Shown one piece after another: positions 1 through 8,677 of a stretch of DNA of 64,000 nt. How positions within the stretch are numbered: position 1 is the stretch's first letter; each line of letters starts with the position of its first letter. The notes below the pieces were generated by a model, which ran no database searches, was not told where the DNA came from, and saw only the letters and a list, made by a program, of their open reading frames with translations. The position numbers were made by a program, and so were the translations under genes. Source of the stretch: an uncultured Acetatifactor sp. (GTDB taxonomy: Bacteria > Bacillota > Clostridia > Lachnospirales > Lachnospiraceae). The stretch is from contig CAJUJN010000003.1 of the NCBI GenBank assembly GCA_910586775.1, positions 58,905 to 122,904 of the forward strand, read 5' to 3'.

Positions 1-140
1 CCCATTGATATTATCTTACAGAGCAATTTAAACTTCTGCGGAAGCTTATATTCATGAGGCAGCCATTTACCGTTTCTTATGCCGGCTCGTTACGGCATTG
101 AGTATAAACAGAGTGGTACAAAAAGAAGAGGAGGTATTTT

Positions 141-1541
141 ATGAAACTATCAAAGAATGTAATGCGGTGGCTATGCGGGGCAGTTGCGGTGCCGTTTTTA
201 TTGGCCGGATGTGCGAACGGGGACGATGGCAGCGGGAGCTCATCTCAGAATACGGGCAGCGCAGGCGGCTTTGGCGAAGCGCAGGCGGGCTCTCAGAGCT
301 CTGAAAGTGAAAAATCTGAAAATTCTGAGAGCTCTACGGCGGACAGCGGGGAAGAGGAAAAGGGAGGTGAGATTGTTTACTGGTCCATGTGGGAATCCAC
401 GGAGCCTCAGGCGATTGCCATCCAGCAGATTGCGGACGAATATGAGTTGGAGACAGGCATTAAGGTGAATATAGAATGGAAAGGACGTTCCGGTATTACG
501 GATGGGATTATTCCCGCGTTGGATTCCGGTATCCACATTGATATGTTTGATCAGTCACTGTGGCGTGTCGCCGCAATATTCGGCGACCACTGCCTGGATA
601 TTGAGGATTTGGTGGAGAAATCCGGCTATGCGGACACTGCCAACGAATTTCTGCTCCAGTACAGCCGCGAGACCAGCGAAGGCGTCTTAAAGGTCATTCC
701 TTATCAGATCAATACTTATTGCTTCTGGTATAACGAGGATATATTTGGCGAAGCAGGGGTGACGGAGAAGCCGAAGACCTGGGAAGAGTTCCTGGATGTG
801 TGCCGGAAAGTAAAGGATGCGGGATATATTCCCGTGACTACGGACGATGCCTATGCGCTTAATATGTGGAACTGGCACATCGGCAGGCTTGTGGGGGAGG
901 AGGCGGAGAAGAAGATTTCCGATGAAAATCTCTGGGACGATCCGGCGGTTTTGAAGGCGGCGACCGATTTTGCGGAGATGGCGTCCAAAGGATATTTCTC
1001 TCCCCATATCGGCAGCAATGTATGGCCCAACGGACAGAATGTGGAGTTTGGCGGCGGCCAGGCGGCAATGTATCTGTGTGCCTCCTATCTGCCCAATGAG
1101 GTATCGGCCATTGTGGGAGACGAATTCAGATGGGGCGCTTTTGCCTATCCCGAGGTGGAAAGTGTGGAATCCAATGTAGAGGGCGCCTTTGCCAACGATT
1201 TATCCTACGGAAATCTGTCTGCCCAGGGCATTGCAATCAGCACCAATACGGAGATGGCAGAGGAGACTTTCGCTTTTATCGAGAAGATGACGAAGGGGGA
1301 AGGAGACCTGCTGATTGCCAGGAACTGCAACGGAATACCTGCGGACAGCACAAACAAGGAGTGGCCCGATTTGCTGAGCTCCGCCAGAGAGGCTGTGGAA
1401 AATATCAAGGTTCTGGTGAATTACGGCGCAACTGGTACAGCGGATATGCAGCCGATTGTGAAAGAAAACGTGATTAAACTGTATGCCGGCACCATCACGC
1501 CGGAAGATTTTGTGGATACGCTGATGTCGGCTGTTGACTGA
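141..1541 (+). CDS. ABC transporter sugar-binding lipoprotein (family 1 SBP)
   Basis: Substrate-capturing lipoprotein of a CUT1-type importer, expected on the outer face of the membrane. It opens with a lipoprotein signal peptide, hydrophobic core then lipobox LLAGC with Cys at residue 24, followed by a Ser/Gly/Glu-rich linker to about residue 75. The rest (466 aa) has the size and style of family 1 solute-binding proteins, with aromatic-rich stretches such as WSMWES and CFWYNEDIFGEAG. The ATG follows GAGGAGG at good spacing. Two permease genes, a lyase and a GH88 enzyme follow, so the ligand is probably an unsaturated uronide oligosaccharide; that is inference. No ATPase gene is nearby, so a shared MsmK-type ATPase is likely. 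Confidence 0.9.
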   Translation: MKLSKNVMRWLCGAVAVPFLLAGCANGDDGSGSSSQNTGSAGGFGEAQAGSQSSESEKSENSESSTADSGEEEKGGEIVYWSMWESTEPQAIAIQQIADEYELETGIKVNIEWKGRSGITDGIIPALDSGIHIDMFDQSLWRVAAIFGDHCLDIEDLVEKSGYADTANEFLLQYSRETSEGVLKVIPYQINTYCFWYNEDIFGEAGVTEKPKTWEEFLDVCRKVKDAGYIPVTTDDAYALNMWNWHIGRLVGEEAEKKISDENLWDDPAVLKAATDFAEMASKGYFSPHIGSNVWPNGQNVEFGGGQAAMYLCASYLPNEVSAIVGDEFRWGAFAYPEVESVESNVEGAFANDLSYGNLSAQGIAISTNTEMAEETFAFIEKMTKGEGDLLIARNCNGIPADSTNKEWPDLLSSAREAVENIKVLVNYGATGTADMQPIVKENVIKLYAGTITPEDFVDTLMSAVD

Positions 1542-1576
1542 GGCCGGGCGGCTGCTTTGCGGAGTGTGGGGGGAAG

Positions 1577-1606
1577 GGGCTATCTGTTGCTGATAGCCCT
1601 TTTCTT
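1577..1606 (+). terminator. Hairpin with T-run between binding protein and permeases
   Basis: GGGCTATC and GATAGCCC pair across a 7-nt loop and are followed by TTTTCTTC. It lies between the binding-protein stop and the first permease. A partly read-through terminator here would give more binding protein than permease; that role is inferred. Confidence 0.7.
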
Positions 1607-1667
1607 CTAAAGACAAAGGCGTTCGGCAGAGAACGGAGGCGGTCCGCGGGTGTGGAAGGAGGAGCAG

Positions 1668-2576
1668 ATGAAAAAACAGAAACCGCTTACATTGCTGATC
1701 TTTTTGGGGCCCATGCTGCTGATTTTTCTGGGGCTGAATGTCTATCCCATCGTCAAGACCGTAGCAATGAGCTTTTTTCATATAAAGGGGATAACGGATC
1801 CGGTGTCGAAATGGAAATTCACCGGACTGTGGAATTACAATAAGTTGCTGCATACAAGCCTTTTTCAGAGGTCTCTTCTGAATATGGGGAAAATCTGGCT
1901 TTACGGCGGTCTGGCCATCATAACGCTGTCATTGCTTTTTGCCGTTATGTTGACAAGGAATATACGGTTTAAGCGCTTCTTTAAGACGGTTATCTACCTG
2001 CCCTACATTGTCAGCGCGGTTGCCCTGTCGGCCATGTGGCTGCAATATGTCTACAATCCCCAGTTCGGCCTGCTAAAAAAGCTTTTTACGGCGCTTCATC
2101 TGGACGGGCTTGCATCCACTCCCTGGACCGACGCGGACCACAAGTTTATGTCCATGATGGTGGCGTATTGCTTTGGCATGATAGGCTATTTCATGCTGAT
2201 ATGGTTCAGCGGTATTACGCGGATCAGCCCGGAATTGAAGGAGGCGGCCAGGATTGACGGAGCCAGCCGGCTTCAGGCCGACAGGTATATTACGCTTCCT
2301 CTTTTAAAGGGAATCTTCAAAACCATTCTGACCATGTGGACGATCAGCGTGGCGGGGTTTTTTACATGGTCGCAGCTTTTTTCCACCGATGGCGCGGAAT
2401 TGTCCACAATAACGCCTACGGTTTATATGTACAGCCTGATATACGGTACGGGCGGTACTACGGATGACAGACAGGCCGGTATGGGGGCGGCTGTGGGAAT
2501 CATTTTGAGCATATGTACGGTGATTGTATTCATGCTGTGCAACCGGCTGATCAAAGAGGAAGATTTGGAAATGTAA
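1668..2576 (+). CDS. CUT1 sugar ABC transporter permease (UgpA/LacF type)
   Basis: Membrane-spanning subunit of the importer. About six hydrophobic segments are visible, and the inner-membrane coupling loop reads EAARIDGASRLQADRYITLP, the EAA motif of binding-protein-dependent permeases. I placed the start at ATG 1668 (MKKQKPLT), six bases after AAGGAGG; an in-frame GTG at 1650 lies upstream of that ribosome site and is unlikely. Length about 302 aa is normal. It is followed 13 bp later by the partner permease. Confidence 0.9.
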   Translation: MKKQKPLTLLIFLGPMLLIFLGLNVYPIVKTVAMSFFHIKGITDPVSKWKFTGLWNYNKLLHTSLFQRSLLNMGKIWLYGGLAIITLSLLFAVMLTRNIRFKRFFKTVIYLPYIVSAVALSAMWLQYVYNPQFGLLKKLFTALHLDGLASTPWTDADHKFMSMMVAYCFGMIGYFMLIWFSGITRISPELKEAARIDGASRLQADRYITLPLLKGIFKTILTMWTISVAGFFTWSQLFSTDGAELSTITPTVYMYSLIYGTGGTTDDRQAGMGAAVGIILSICTVIVFMLCNRLIKEEDLEM

Positions 2577-2589
2577 AGGAGAGGGATAT

Positions 2590-3471
2590 ATGACAGGAAA
2601 AAAGCCACATAAACGATTTGACTCGGCCGTGAAGGACGGGCTGCGGAATCTGCCGGGATATCTGATACTGGGGGCATGGTGTGCCTTTACGCTTTATCTG
2701 CTGAGTTGGGTTGTGGCGGCCAGCTTTTCCACTACGAAGGAAATTTTCTCGGGGAATGTGTTTGCTATGAGCAGCGGCGTTCATTTTGAAAATTATGTGA
2801 GCGCGTGGACCACATCAAAAGTTTCGGTATTTTTCGGCAATTCCATTCTCTACACGGCTGTAACGCTTGTGGGCTCCATTGCAATCTGCGCTCCGGCTTC
2901 CTATGCGCTGGCCCGCTTCCGGTTCCGGGGCAACAGATTGATTCAGGTTATCCTGGTCGCGTCCATGTCAGTCCCCGGCATCATGGTGATTCTGCCGCTG
3001 TTTCAGCTGGTTGCCAGGGCGGGCGTCATGAATAACGCGGCGGCGAACAGAGTGGTTCTGATTCTTTTGTACATCGGCACAAAAATAGCGTATACCACGA
3101 TTTTCTTATATAACTTTTTTACGGGCCTTTCCTATAGTTATGAGGAAGCGGCGGCGATAGACGGCTGCTCACCGGTCAGGGCTTTCTGGCAGATTATGCT
3201 GCCCATGGCGAAGGGCGGCATTGCCACAGTGAGTATTTTTAATTTCCTGGGTGTGTGGAACGAGTATTTTATGTCTCTGATTATGGCGGGCTCCGATAAG
3301 GTAAAGCCGGTAGCCATAGGATTGCACAGCCTGATCAATTCCATGAAATATACGGGAAACTGGGCGGGAATGTTTGCTGCAGTGGTAATCGTAACATTGC
3401 CATGCATCATACTGTATCTGTGTCTGTCCGAAAAGATTATCGGGGGTGTGACAGGAGGGGTAAAAGGATGA
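2590..3471 (+). CDS. CUT1 sugar ABC transporter permease (MalG/UgpE type)
   Basis: Second transmembrane subunit of the same importer, 293 aa. It has the EAA loop EEAAAIDGCSPVRAFWQIML and a late segment WNEYFMSLIMAG typical of the MalG-side permease. ATG 2590 follows AAAGGAGAGGG. Its stop overlaps the start of the heparinase-like gene (ATGA), so the two are translationally coupled. It should dimerise with the permease encoded just upstream. Confidence 0.9.
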   Translation: MTGKKPHKRFDSAVKDGLRNLPGYLILGAWCAFTLYLLSWVVAASFSTTKEIFSGNVFAMSSGVHFENYVSAWTTSKVSVFFGNSILYTAVTLVGSIAICAPASYALARFRFRGNRLIQVILVASMSVPGIMVILPLFQLVARAGVMNNAAANRVVLILLYIGTKIAYTTIFLYNFFTGLSYSYEEAAAIDGCSPVRAFWQIMLPMAKGGIATVSIFNFLGVWNEYFMSLIMAGSDKVKPVAIGLHSLINSMKYTGNWAGMFAAVVIVTLPCIILYLCLSEKIIGGVTGGVKG

Positions 3472-5456
3472 AAAACGACAGGGATATGGAGAGATGTCTG
3501 AAGGCAGCTTATGACAGGATTGCAAAAGGGGCTCCGCTCTGCAGGCAGATAGAAGGCAACGAGAAGGGACGGCGCGGTATGGATGCCGTTCTGGAGAGGG
3601 GAGAGCAGGAGTGTCGGGGCTATATCCTGCTTCCCGGAACGGAAAATCGTCCCTGTTTTGTGGGGGATCCGCCGCTGTGGAAGGAGAATCCGGTGGGGGA
3701 CGAGGAGTACGTGTGGGGGTTAAACCGGCACAGTCAATGGAAGGACTATATTCTGTGTTATTGTGCCACGGGAGAAAGAAAATATCTGGAGCGCATCCGG
3801 CTGGAACTGACGGACTGGATGAGGGAATGCCCCTGCCCTGAGCTTACAGAAGACCCTTCCGAAGCGAAAGCGATTTTCAGTAATACAGAGAAGGCCACAC
3901 CCTGGAGATCGCTGGAGACAGGAATCCGGATGTTCGATGCCTGGAATTATGCCGTCCCGACACTGATTCAGGAGGGTGTGATGAGCTGGGAAGAATTTAT
4001 TGCCGTGGCGGAGTGTATACGGCTGCATGGGGAGGTTCTGTTTCGGATTGCGCCTTTACTGTGGCCGGAGGCGGACCATAATCATTATGTTATGGAAAAT
4101 CTGGGGCTTCTCCATGCGGCGGCAATGCTGAAGGAAATTCCCGATGCCCCGGAATGGGCGTCTCATGCGTGCAGAGAGCTTGCCCGCTGTGTGCAAAAGC
4201 AGCTGACGGCCGACGGCGGCCAGGTGGAGGGCAGTCCCTCGTACCATTTCAATTGTATGGAGTATTTCTGCAGGTGGCTCCTGGCGGCGGAGGAACTGCA
4301 GATTCCGGTTCCCGGGGAATGCAGGGAGTTAATCAGGAAGGGAATGACATATGCCTTATGCGCCACACGGCCTACGGGGGCAGCCGTCCCGTGGGGGGAT
4401 TCCGATCCCCGGGAGGAAGCCGTCATTCCGGCGATTCTGGCATTTAAGGCCTTTGGTGAGTCCGGGGGGCTTGCGGTGCTGGCGGGACTGCTGGGAGAGG
4501 AAAAGATCAGAAGCGTCAGTGAGCTCCATCCGCTGGAGGTCGGCAGCATTGACTGGAGCAAAGTTAGTTTATACGAACAGACTTTTTCCCTATCTACCGT
4601 CTGCTGGCAGAAAGAGCTGGATCAGGTCATGATGAGGACAGACTGGGGCAGAGAAGCGTTGAGCGTATTTTTCGGATGCCATATTCCCTGTTATAACGGC
4701 CATTCCCACATGGACCCGGCCTCTTTTGACTTCTGTGCTTATGGAAAAGCGTTGGTCATTGACCCGGGGCGCTTCACTTACAGAGAGGGAGCCGACAGAC
4801 GTCTGTTTAAATCGGCTACCATGCATAATACCCTGATTCTGGGGGAGAGGGAGCCCTATGATTACGTAAGCCGTTGGCTTTTTCGGAACGAGAAAAACGG
4901 ATGTATCTGCAATGTGACGGAGGAGGACGGCTTTCTGGCGGCTTGGGCGATTCACACTTCGTATTTTCCTACAATCCATTCCAGGCTGCTGATTCTGATG
5001 AGGGAAGGGTTTCTGGTGGTATGGGACCGCCTGGAGCATTACAGGGGTCAGAAGGTGGATATCTGGTTTCACCTGGATTCCTTGCATGTGAAACAGGAAG
5101 GGGATATGGTATATACGGATGAGGAGGTATCTCTGGCAATCCGGACGGCGGGACATTTGAAATGTGAACTGTGTGAGGGAAGGCTGTCGGAAAGAATAGA
5201 TTCTGACAGACCCAGTGTCAGAGTGCGTTTCACGGATGAGGGGCAGGCTTCCGTAGGGCGGGATTACCTGACCATACTGGCGCCTTTCCGTAAGGCCAGG
5301 CCGGAAATCTCAGACATCGCGGTGGACAGGGAGCAGGGTACAGCGGTATTTCGATATAACGGAAAAGGATACCGGATATCGTGGAAGGACGATATGTGTC
5401 GCGTTGAGGATGAAAATCGTCCGCAGGACACGGAAAACATACCGGAAGGAAAATAA
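3468..5456 (+). CDS. Heparinase II/III family polysaccharide lyase
   Basis: Probable lyase that cleaves uronic-acid-containing chains by beta-elimination, leaving unsaturated uronides. The N-terminal two thirds is alpha-helical with the His-rich stretch PEADHNHYVMENLG near residue 203; the C-terminal half has the heparinase II/III signature HSHMDPASFDFCAYGKALV followed by DPGRFTY. Length 662 aa fits the family. The start is ATG 3468 after ACAGGAGGGG, overlapping the permease stop; an ATG at 3402 lies inside the permease gene and has no ribosome site. No clear signal peptide, so it probably acts inside the cell on imported oligosaccharides. Exact substrate (heparin, hyaluronan, alginate or other) cannot be read from sequence. 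Confidence 0.85.
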   Translation: MKNDRDMERCLKAAYDRIAKGAPLCRQIEGNEKGRRGMDAVLERGEQECRGYILLPGTENRPCFVGDPPLWKENPVGDEEYVWGLNRHSQWKDYILCYCATGERKYLERIRLELTDWMRECPCPELTEDPSEAKAIFSNTEKATPWRSLETGIRMFDAWNYAVPTLIQEGVMSWEEFIAVAECIRLHGEVLFRIAPLLWPEADHNHYVMENLGLLHAAAMLKEIPDAPEWASHACRELARCVQKQLTADGGQVEGSPSYHFNCMEYFCRWLLAAEELQIPVPGECRELIRKGMTYALCATRPTGAAVPWGDSDPREEAVIPAILAFKAFGESGGLAVLAGLLGEEKIRSVSELHPLEVGSIDWSKVSLYEQTFSLSTVCWQKELDQVMMRTDWGREALSVFFGCHIPCYNGHSHMDPASFDFCAYGKALVIDPGRFTYREGADRRLFKSATMHNTLILGEREPYDYVSRWLFRNEKNGCICNVTEEDGFLAAWAIHTSYFPTIHSRLLILMREGFLVVWDRLEHYRGQKVDIWFHLDSLHVKQEGDMVYTDEEVSLAIRTAGHLKCELCEGRLSERIDSDRPSVRVRFTDEGQASVGRDYLTILAPFRKARPEISDIAVDREQGTAVFRYNGKGYRISWKDDMCRVEDENRPQDTENIPEGK

Positions 5457-5457
5457 T

Positions 5458-6630
5458 ATGATGCAAAATAGGCAAAACATGCTGCAGATTACGAGAGCAG
5501 AGGCGGAGGCGGGCCTGAAGGTCTGTACAGGGCAGATTTGGCGCAATTTGTCCAGCTATACAAAACAGTTTCCCACCTCCGCCAGCAAAGCGTCTTTTTA
5601 TGGGGTGTGCGATAATTCGGAATGGACCAGTGCCTTCTGGACCGGGCAGCTTTGGCTGGCCTGTGAGTTCTGCGGGAATGCGGCAATCGGGAAAGCGGCG
5701 CTGGCTCAGTGTATCAGCTTTCGGGAACGGCTGAGGAAACGGATTGCCACAGACAGTCATGATCTGGGATTTCTGTATACTTTGTCCTGTGTGGCGGGCT
5801 ATAAGCTGACAGGGAGCGAAAAGCTGAAGGAGACGGCGCTTCTGGCGGCGGACAGTCTGCGCTCCATGTTTCGGGAGAAGGGAGAGTTTATACAATCCTT
5901 TGACAGGCCGGACTGCCGGGAGGAGTACCGGACGATTATCGACTGTCTGATGAACATTCCGCTGCTTTACTGGGCGTCCGAAATAACCGGCGACTCCGGG
6001 TACAGGGAAACGGCGGTAAGACATTACCGTACCACCCGGAAACTGCTTTTGCGCGGGGACGGCTCTGCAGCCCAGGCGGCGCTGTTTGATATAGACACGG
6101 GAGAAGTGATAAAATGCTTTACCAGACAGGGCTACAGCGATGATTCCGCCTGGGCCAGGGGGCAGGCCTGGGCAATTTACGGGGCTGCGCTTTCCTATGG
6201 TTATACCGGTATGGAGGAGTGCAGGGAAATGTTCCGGCAGGCTGCGGCATATTATATGGAACATCTGCCTCAGGACATGGTACCCTACTTTGACCTGTGT
6301 ATCACGGAAGGAGACGAATGGCCCAGGGATTCTTCTGCAGCAGCGATTGCGGCCTGTGGGATGTTGGAGATGGCGAAGCATCTGGAGGCGGAGGAGGCGG
6401 AGAAATATAGGGTCTGTGCCGGACGTATCGTGAAATCTCTCTATGACGGCTATATGGTCAGGGATTACAGGGAATCCAACGGATTACTGCTTCATGGCAC
6501 TTATTGCTGCAGTACACCGGGGAATGTGATTCCGGAGGATAACGGCAGGGATGAATGCTGTTTATTTGGGGATTATTTCTTTATGGAGGCATTGACCAGG
6601 CTGCAGCGTGACTGGAAACCGTATTGGTAA
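5458..6630 (+). CDS. Glycoside hydrolase family 88 (unsaturated uronyl hydrolase)
   Basis: Hydrolyses unsaturated uronic acid from the non-reducing end of lyase products, the natural partner of the preceding gene. The sequence shows the GH88 core: DNSEWTSAFWTGQLWLA near residue 46, HDLGFLY, and the conserved DDSAWARGQAWAIYG near residue 225, with Asp residues in the expected catalytic neighbourhood. About 390 aa is normal. Start ATG 5458 (or 5461) follows GGAAGGA; the ATG at 5404 lies within the upstream gene. It is the last gene of the operon, followed by a terminator. The domain resemblance is strong; the substrate is inferred. Confidence 0.88.
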   Translation: MMQNRQNMLQITRAEAEAGLKVCTGQIWRNLSSYTKQFPTSASKASFYGVCDNSEWTSAFWTGQLWLACEFCGNAAIGKAALAQCISFRERLRKRIATDSHDLGFLYTLSCVAGYKLTGSEKLKETALLAADSLRSMFREKGEFIQSFDRPDCREEYRTIIDCLMNIPLLYWASEITGDSGYRETAVRHYRTTRKLLLRGDGSAAQAALFDIDTGEVIKCFTRQGYSDDSAWARGQAWAIYGAALSYGYTGMEECREMFRQAAAYYMEHLPQDMVPYFDLCITEGDEWPRDSSAAAIAACGMLEMAKHLEAEEAEKYRVCAGRIVKSLYDGYMVRDYRESNGLLLHGTYCCSTPGNVIPEDNGRDECCLFGDYFFMEALTRLQRDWKPYW

Positions 6631-6649
6631 TGCACAGCTATCCGTTGAG

Positions 6650-6684
6650 AGACATCTGTACCCACAGGTGTCTTTCTTTTTTTT
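6650..6684 (+). terminator. Rho-independent terminator of the uronide operon
   Basis: AGACATCTGT pairs with ACAGGTGTCT across a 4-nt loop with one G-T wobble, followed by TTCTTTTTTTT. It sits 20 bp after the GH88 stop. Confidence 0.85.
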
Positions 6685-6742
6685 AACCAATTACAGCTAA
6701 GGCACAAAAGCAAGCGGATATTCACAAATTTATTGATTTGTA

Positions 6743-6772
6743 TTGTCAATAGCGTTCTCTATGGTTTATAAT
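6743..6772 (+). promoter_or_regulatory. Sigma-A type promoter for the VCBS/two-component operon
   Basis: TTGTCA (6743-6748), 18-bp spacer, TATAAT (6767-6772), inside a 300-bp AT-rich gap. It would drive the secreted protein, regulator and kinase genes that follow. Nothing else is evident in the gap. Confidence 0.65.
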
Positions 6773-6927
6773 TTTGTAGCAAAAATGATGCAATAGTGGA
6801 TTATACTGACAGTACATATATGATAGACAGTTAACTTTTTTATGACAATGGAATACTTTCAGGCATTTTATACTCGCGTTCGGAAGTACGCCCTTGGGGC
6901 TGAGTTGGAATGGGAAAGGAGGAGCCA

Positions 6928-8025
6928 GTGAAAAAAAAGTGCAGGCTGATATTCTTTACACTTTGTATCTGTATATGGGTGCTGCCGGCGGGAAAGGCTC
7001 TGGCGCAGAATGAAGCCATCGGGCTTCTGGTTCAGAGATATGAGGATTATCAGGAAAGCTTCGCCGGAATAGAGACCGTGGAGGATATTGAGGAAAGCGG
7101 TTACGAAAAGATTGAGGAACACTGTTTCCCGGTACTGTTGGAGGGGTTTGGGGACGAGGAAGTGAATTTTGTGCCCATTCTTCATCGGGAATACCATCGT
7201 CTGGCGGTTTTGATCACCGACAGCGAGGGAAAGGTACTCTACAAGACGGACCAGCTGGAGGCGAATTACAGGCAGCTGGATCAGCTGGAACAGCCTGTAA
7301 AGGGGCTGGCGGCAGTGTCGTTTCAGGATTTGAACCATGACGGGCTGACGGATATCATCCTGATTGTCAACTGTGAGAATGACACGGGTGAGTATGCGGG
7401 CAAAAATTATAAGATAGGGGACGTGCTTTTCCAGAGGGACGGACAATTGTACCGGGACTGGCGGATTTCTGACAAAGTCAATCGTTTCAGCATGAATAAA
7501 AGCGCGGAGCTCATAGCCGCCTATGTGCGCGACGGCAATTCCACGGAGATTCTGTATACGGCAACGACGCTGGAGGAGTTGCTGGATAATGGCTTCCGGA
7601 TCATTGAGGAACAGAATTATTCCCGGGATTTTGAAAAACAGGGGAAGCTGCAGGTAGTGCCGGGCATTATCCGGATGGCGGAATATGACGTTTTTATGAT
7701 TTATCTGGTCAACGCTCAGGGAAGCATCGTCTGGAGCTTCCAGCCCATGGAGGATTATGACAATCTATACGCCCTGAAGGGAATGACCTGCCGGGATATG
7801 GACGGGGACGGTATGAAGGACATCGTGGTGCTGGCCAGATACAGCTATGCCGGGCCTGAAGGGGAATTGCTGATTGACACTAAATGTGATATTTATTACC
7901 AGCGCACGGATGGCTTCGAGGAGGATAAGGAGTTCGAGAAGAGTTACCAGTGTACGGAAAAGGATACAATGGCCGGGCTGGTGGAGATTATCAGGGAATA
8001 TTGGGGGTGGCCAAAAGAGGAATGA
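6928..8025 (+). CDS. Secreted protein with calcium-loop-like VCBS/FG-GAP motifs
   Basis: Function unknown. A cleavable signal peptide is visible: KKK, then a hydrophobic core to about residue 20, then AGKALA. Two calcium-loop-like motifs, DLNHDGLTDIILIVN (about residue 138) and DMDGDGMKDIVVLAR (about residue 290), resemble VCBS/FG-GAP propeller blades. Start GTG 6928 lies 5 nt after AAAGGAGG; the ATG at 6910 lies upstream of that site. Its stop overlaps the response regulator start (ATGA), so it is co-translated with a sensory system and may be an extracytoplasmic accessory sensor. That role is inferred from position only. Confidence 0.7.
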   Translation: MKKKCRLIFFTLCICIWVLPAGKALAQNEAIGLLVQRYEDYQESFAGIETVEDIEESGYEKIEEHCFPVLLEGFGDEEVNFVPILHREYHRLAVLITDSEGKVLYKTDQLEANYRQLDQLEQPVKGLAAVSFQDLNHDGLTDIILIVNCENDTGEYAGKNYKIGDVLFQRDGQLYRDWRISDKVNRFSMNKSAELIAAYVRDGNSTEILYTATTLEELLDNGFRIIEEQNYSRDFEKQGKLQVVPGIIRMAEYDVFMIYLVNAQGSIVWSFQPMEDYDNLYALKGMTCRDMDGDGMKDIVVLARYSYAGPEGELLIDTKCDIYYQRTDGFEEDKEFEKSYQCTEKDTMAGLVEIIREYWGWPKEE

Positions 8026-8675
8026 TTAAGATACTGATTGTGGATGACGAGAAGCCTATTTGTGATTTGATTGATATCAATCTGTCGGCGGCAGGGTATC
8101 AGTGCAAGACGGTGCAGGACGGTCTGGAGGCCATCGATCTGATCGAGACGGAGAATTTTGACCTGATTTTGCTGGATATCATGCTTCCGGGGGCGGACGG
8201 GTTTGATATCATGGAATATATCAGACCTCTGAAGGTGCCCGTGATTTTCATCACTGCAAAGCATGAGGTGAAGGACCGGGTGAAAGGCCTGAAGCTGGGG
8301 GCGGAGGACTATCTGGTGAAGCCGTTCGATGTGGTGGAACTGGTGGCGCGGGTGGAAGTAGTGCTGCGGCGTTACAATAAGACCGAGAGCATCCTGACTG
8401 CCGGGGATGTGGTGGTGGACAGGGAAGCACGGAAGGTGACAAAGGCGGGGAAACCTGTTGTGCTTACCAATAAGGAATACGGTTTGTTGCTATTGTTCAT
8501 CAGCAATAAAAATATTGCGCTTTTTCGTGAAAATTTATACGAAAAAGTGTGGGGAGACGAGTATATGGCGGACAGCCGCACCCTGGACCTGCATGTCCAG
8601 AGACTGCGCCGGAAAATGGGGTGGGAGGAGAACCTGGTGGCAGTGTATAAGATAGGCTACCGGCTGGAAATCTGA
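8022..8675 (+). CDS. OmpR/PhoB-family response regulator
   Basis: Two-domain DNA-binding regulator, 217 aa. Receiver: acidic pair D8-D9, phospho-acceptor D52 in LILLDIMLPG, conserved Thr in FITAKHE, Lys in VKPFD. C-terminal winged helix: LTNKEYGLLLLF and DSRTLDLHVQRLRRKMG. Start ATG 8022 (MIKILIVDDE) follows AAAAGAGGA and overlaps the previous stop; an upstream ATG at 7950 is in the preceding gene. The kinase follows after 2 bp. Confidence 0.95.
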   Translation: MIKILIVDDEKPICDLIDINLSAAGYQCKTVQDGLEAIDLIETENFDLILLDIMLPGADGFDIMEYIRPLKVPVIFITAKHEVKDRVKGLKLGAEDYLVKPFDVVELVARVEVVLRRYNKTESILTAGDVVVDREARKVTKAGKPVVLTNKEYGLLLLFISNKNIALFRENLYEKVWGDEYMADSRTLDLHVQRLRRKMGWEENLVAVYKIGYRLEI

Positions 8676-8677
8676 CA

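Noticed and set aside
1..140. Possible gene end or riboswitch at the left edge
   Set aside because: No credible reading frame or conserved riboswitch core is visible; only the ribosome site of the first gene is clear.
5230..6381. 383-codon open frame on the minus strand
   Set aside because: It lies opposite the heparinase and GH88 genes, is rich in Pro/Arg/Cys as antisense frames are, and has no ribosome site or recognisable motif.
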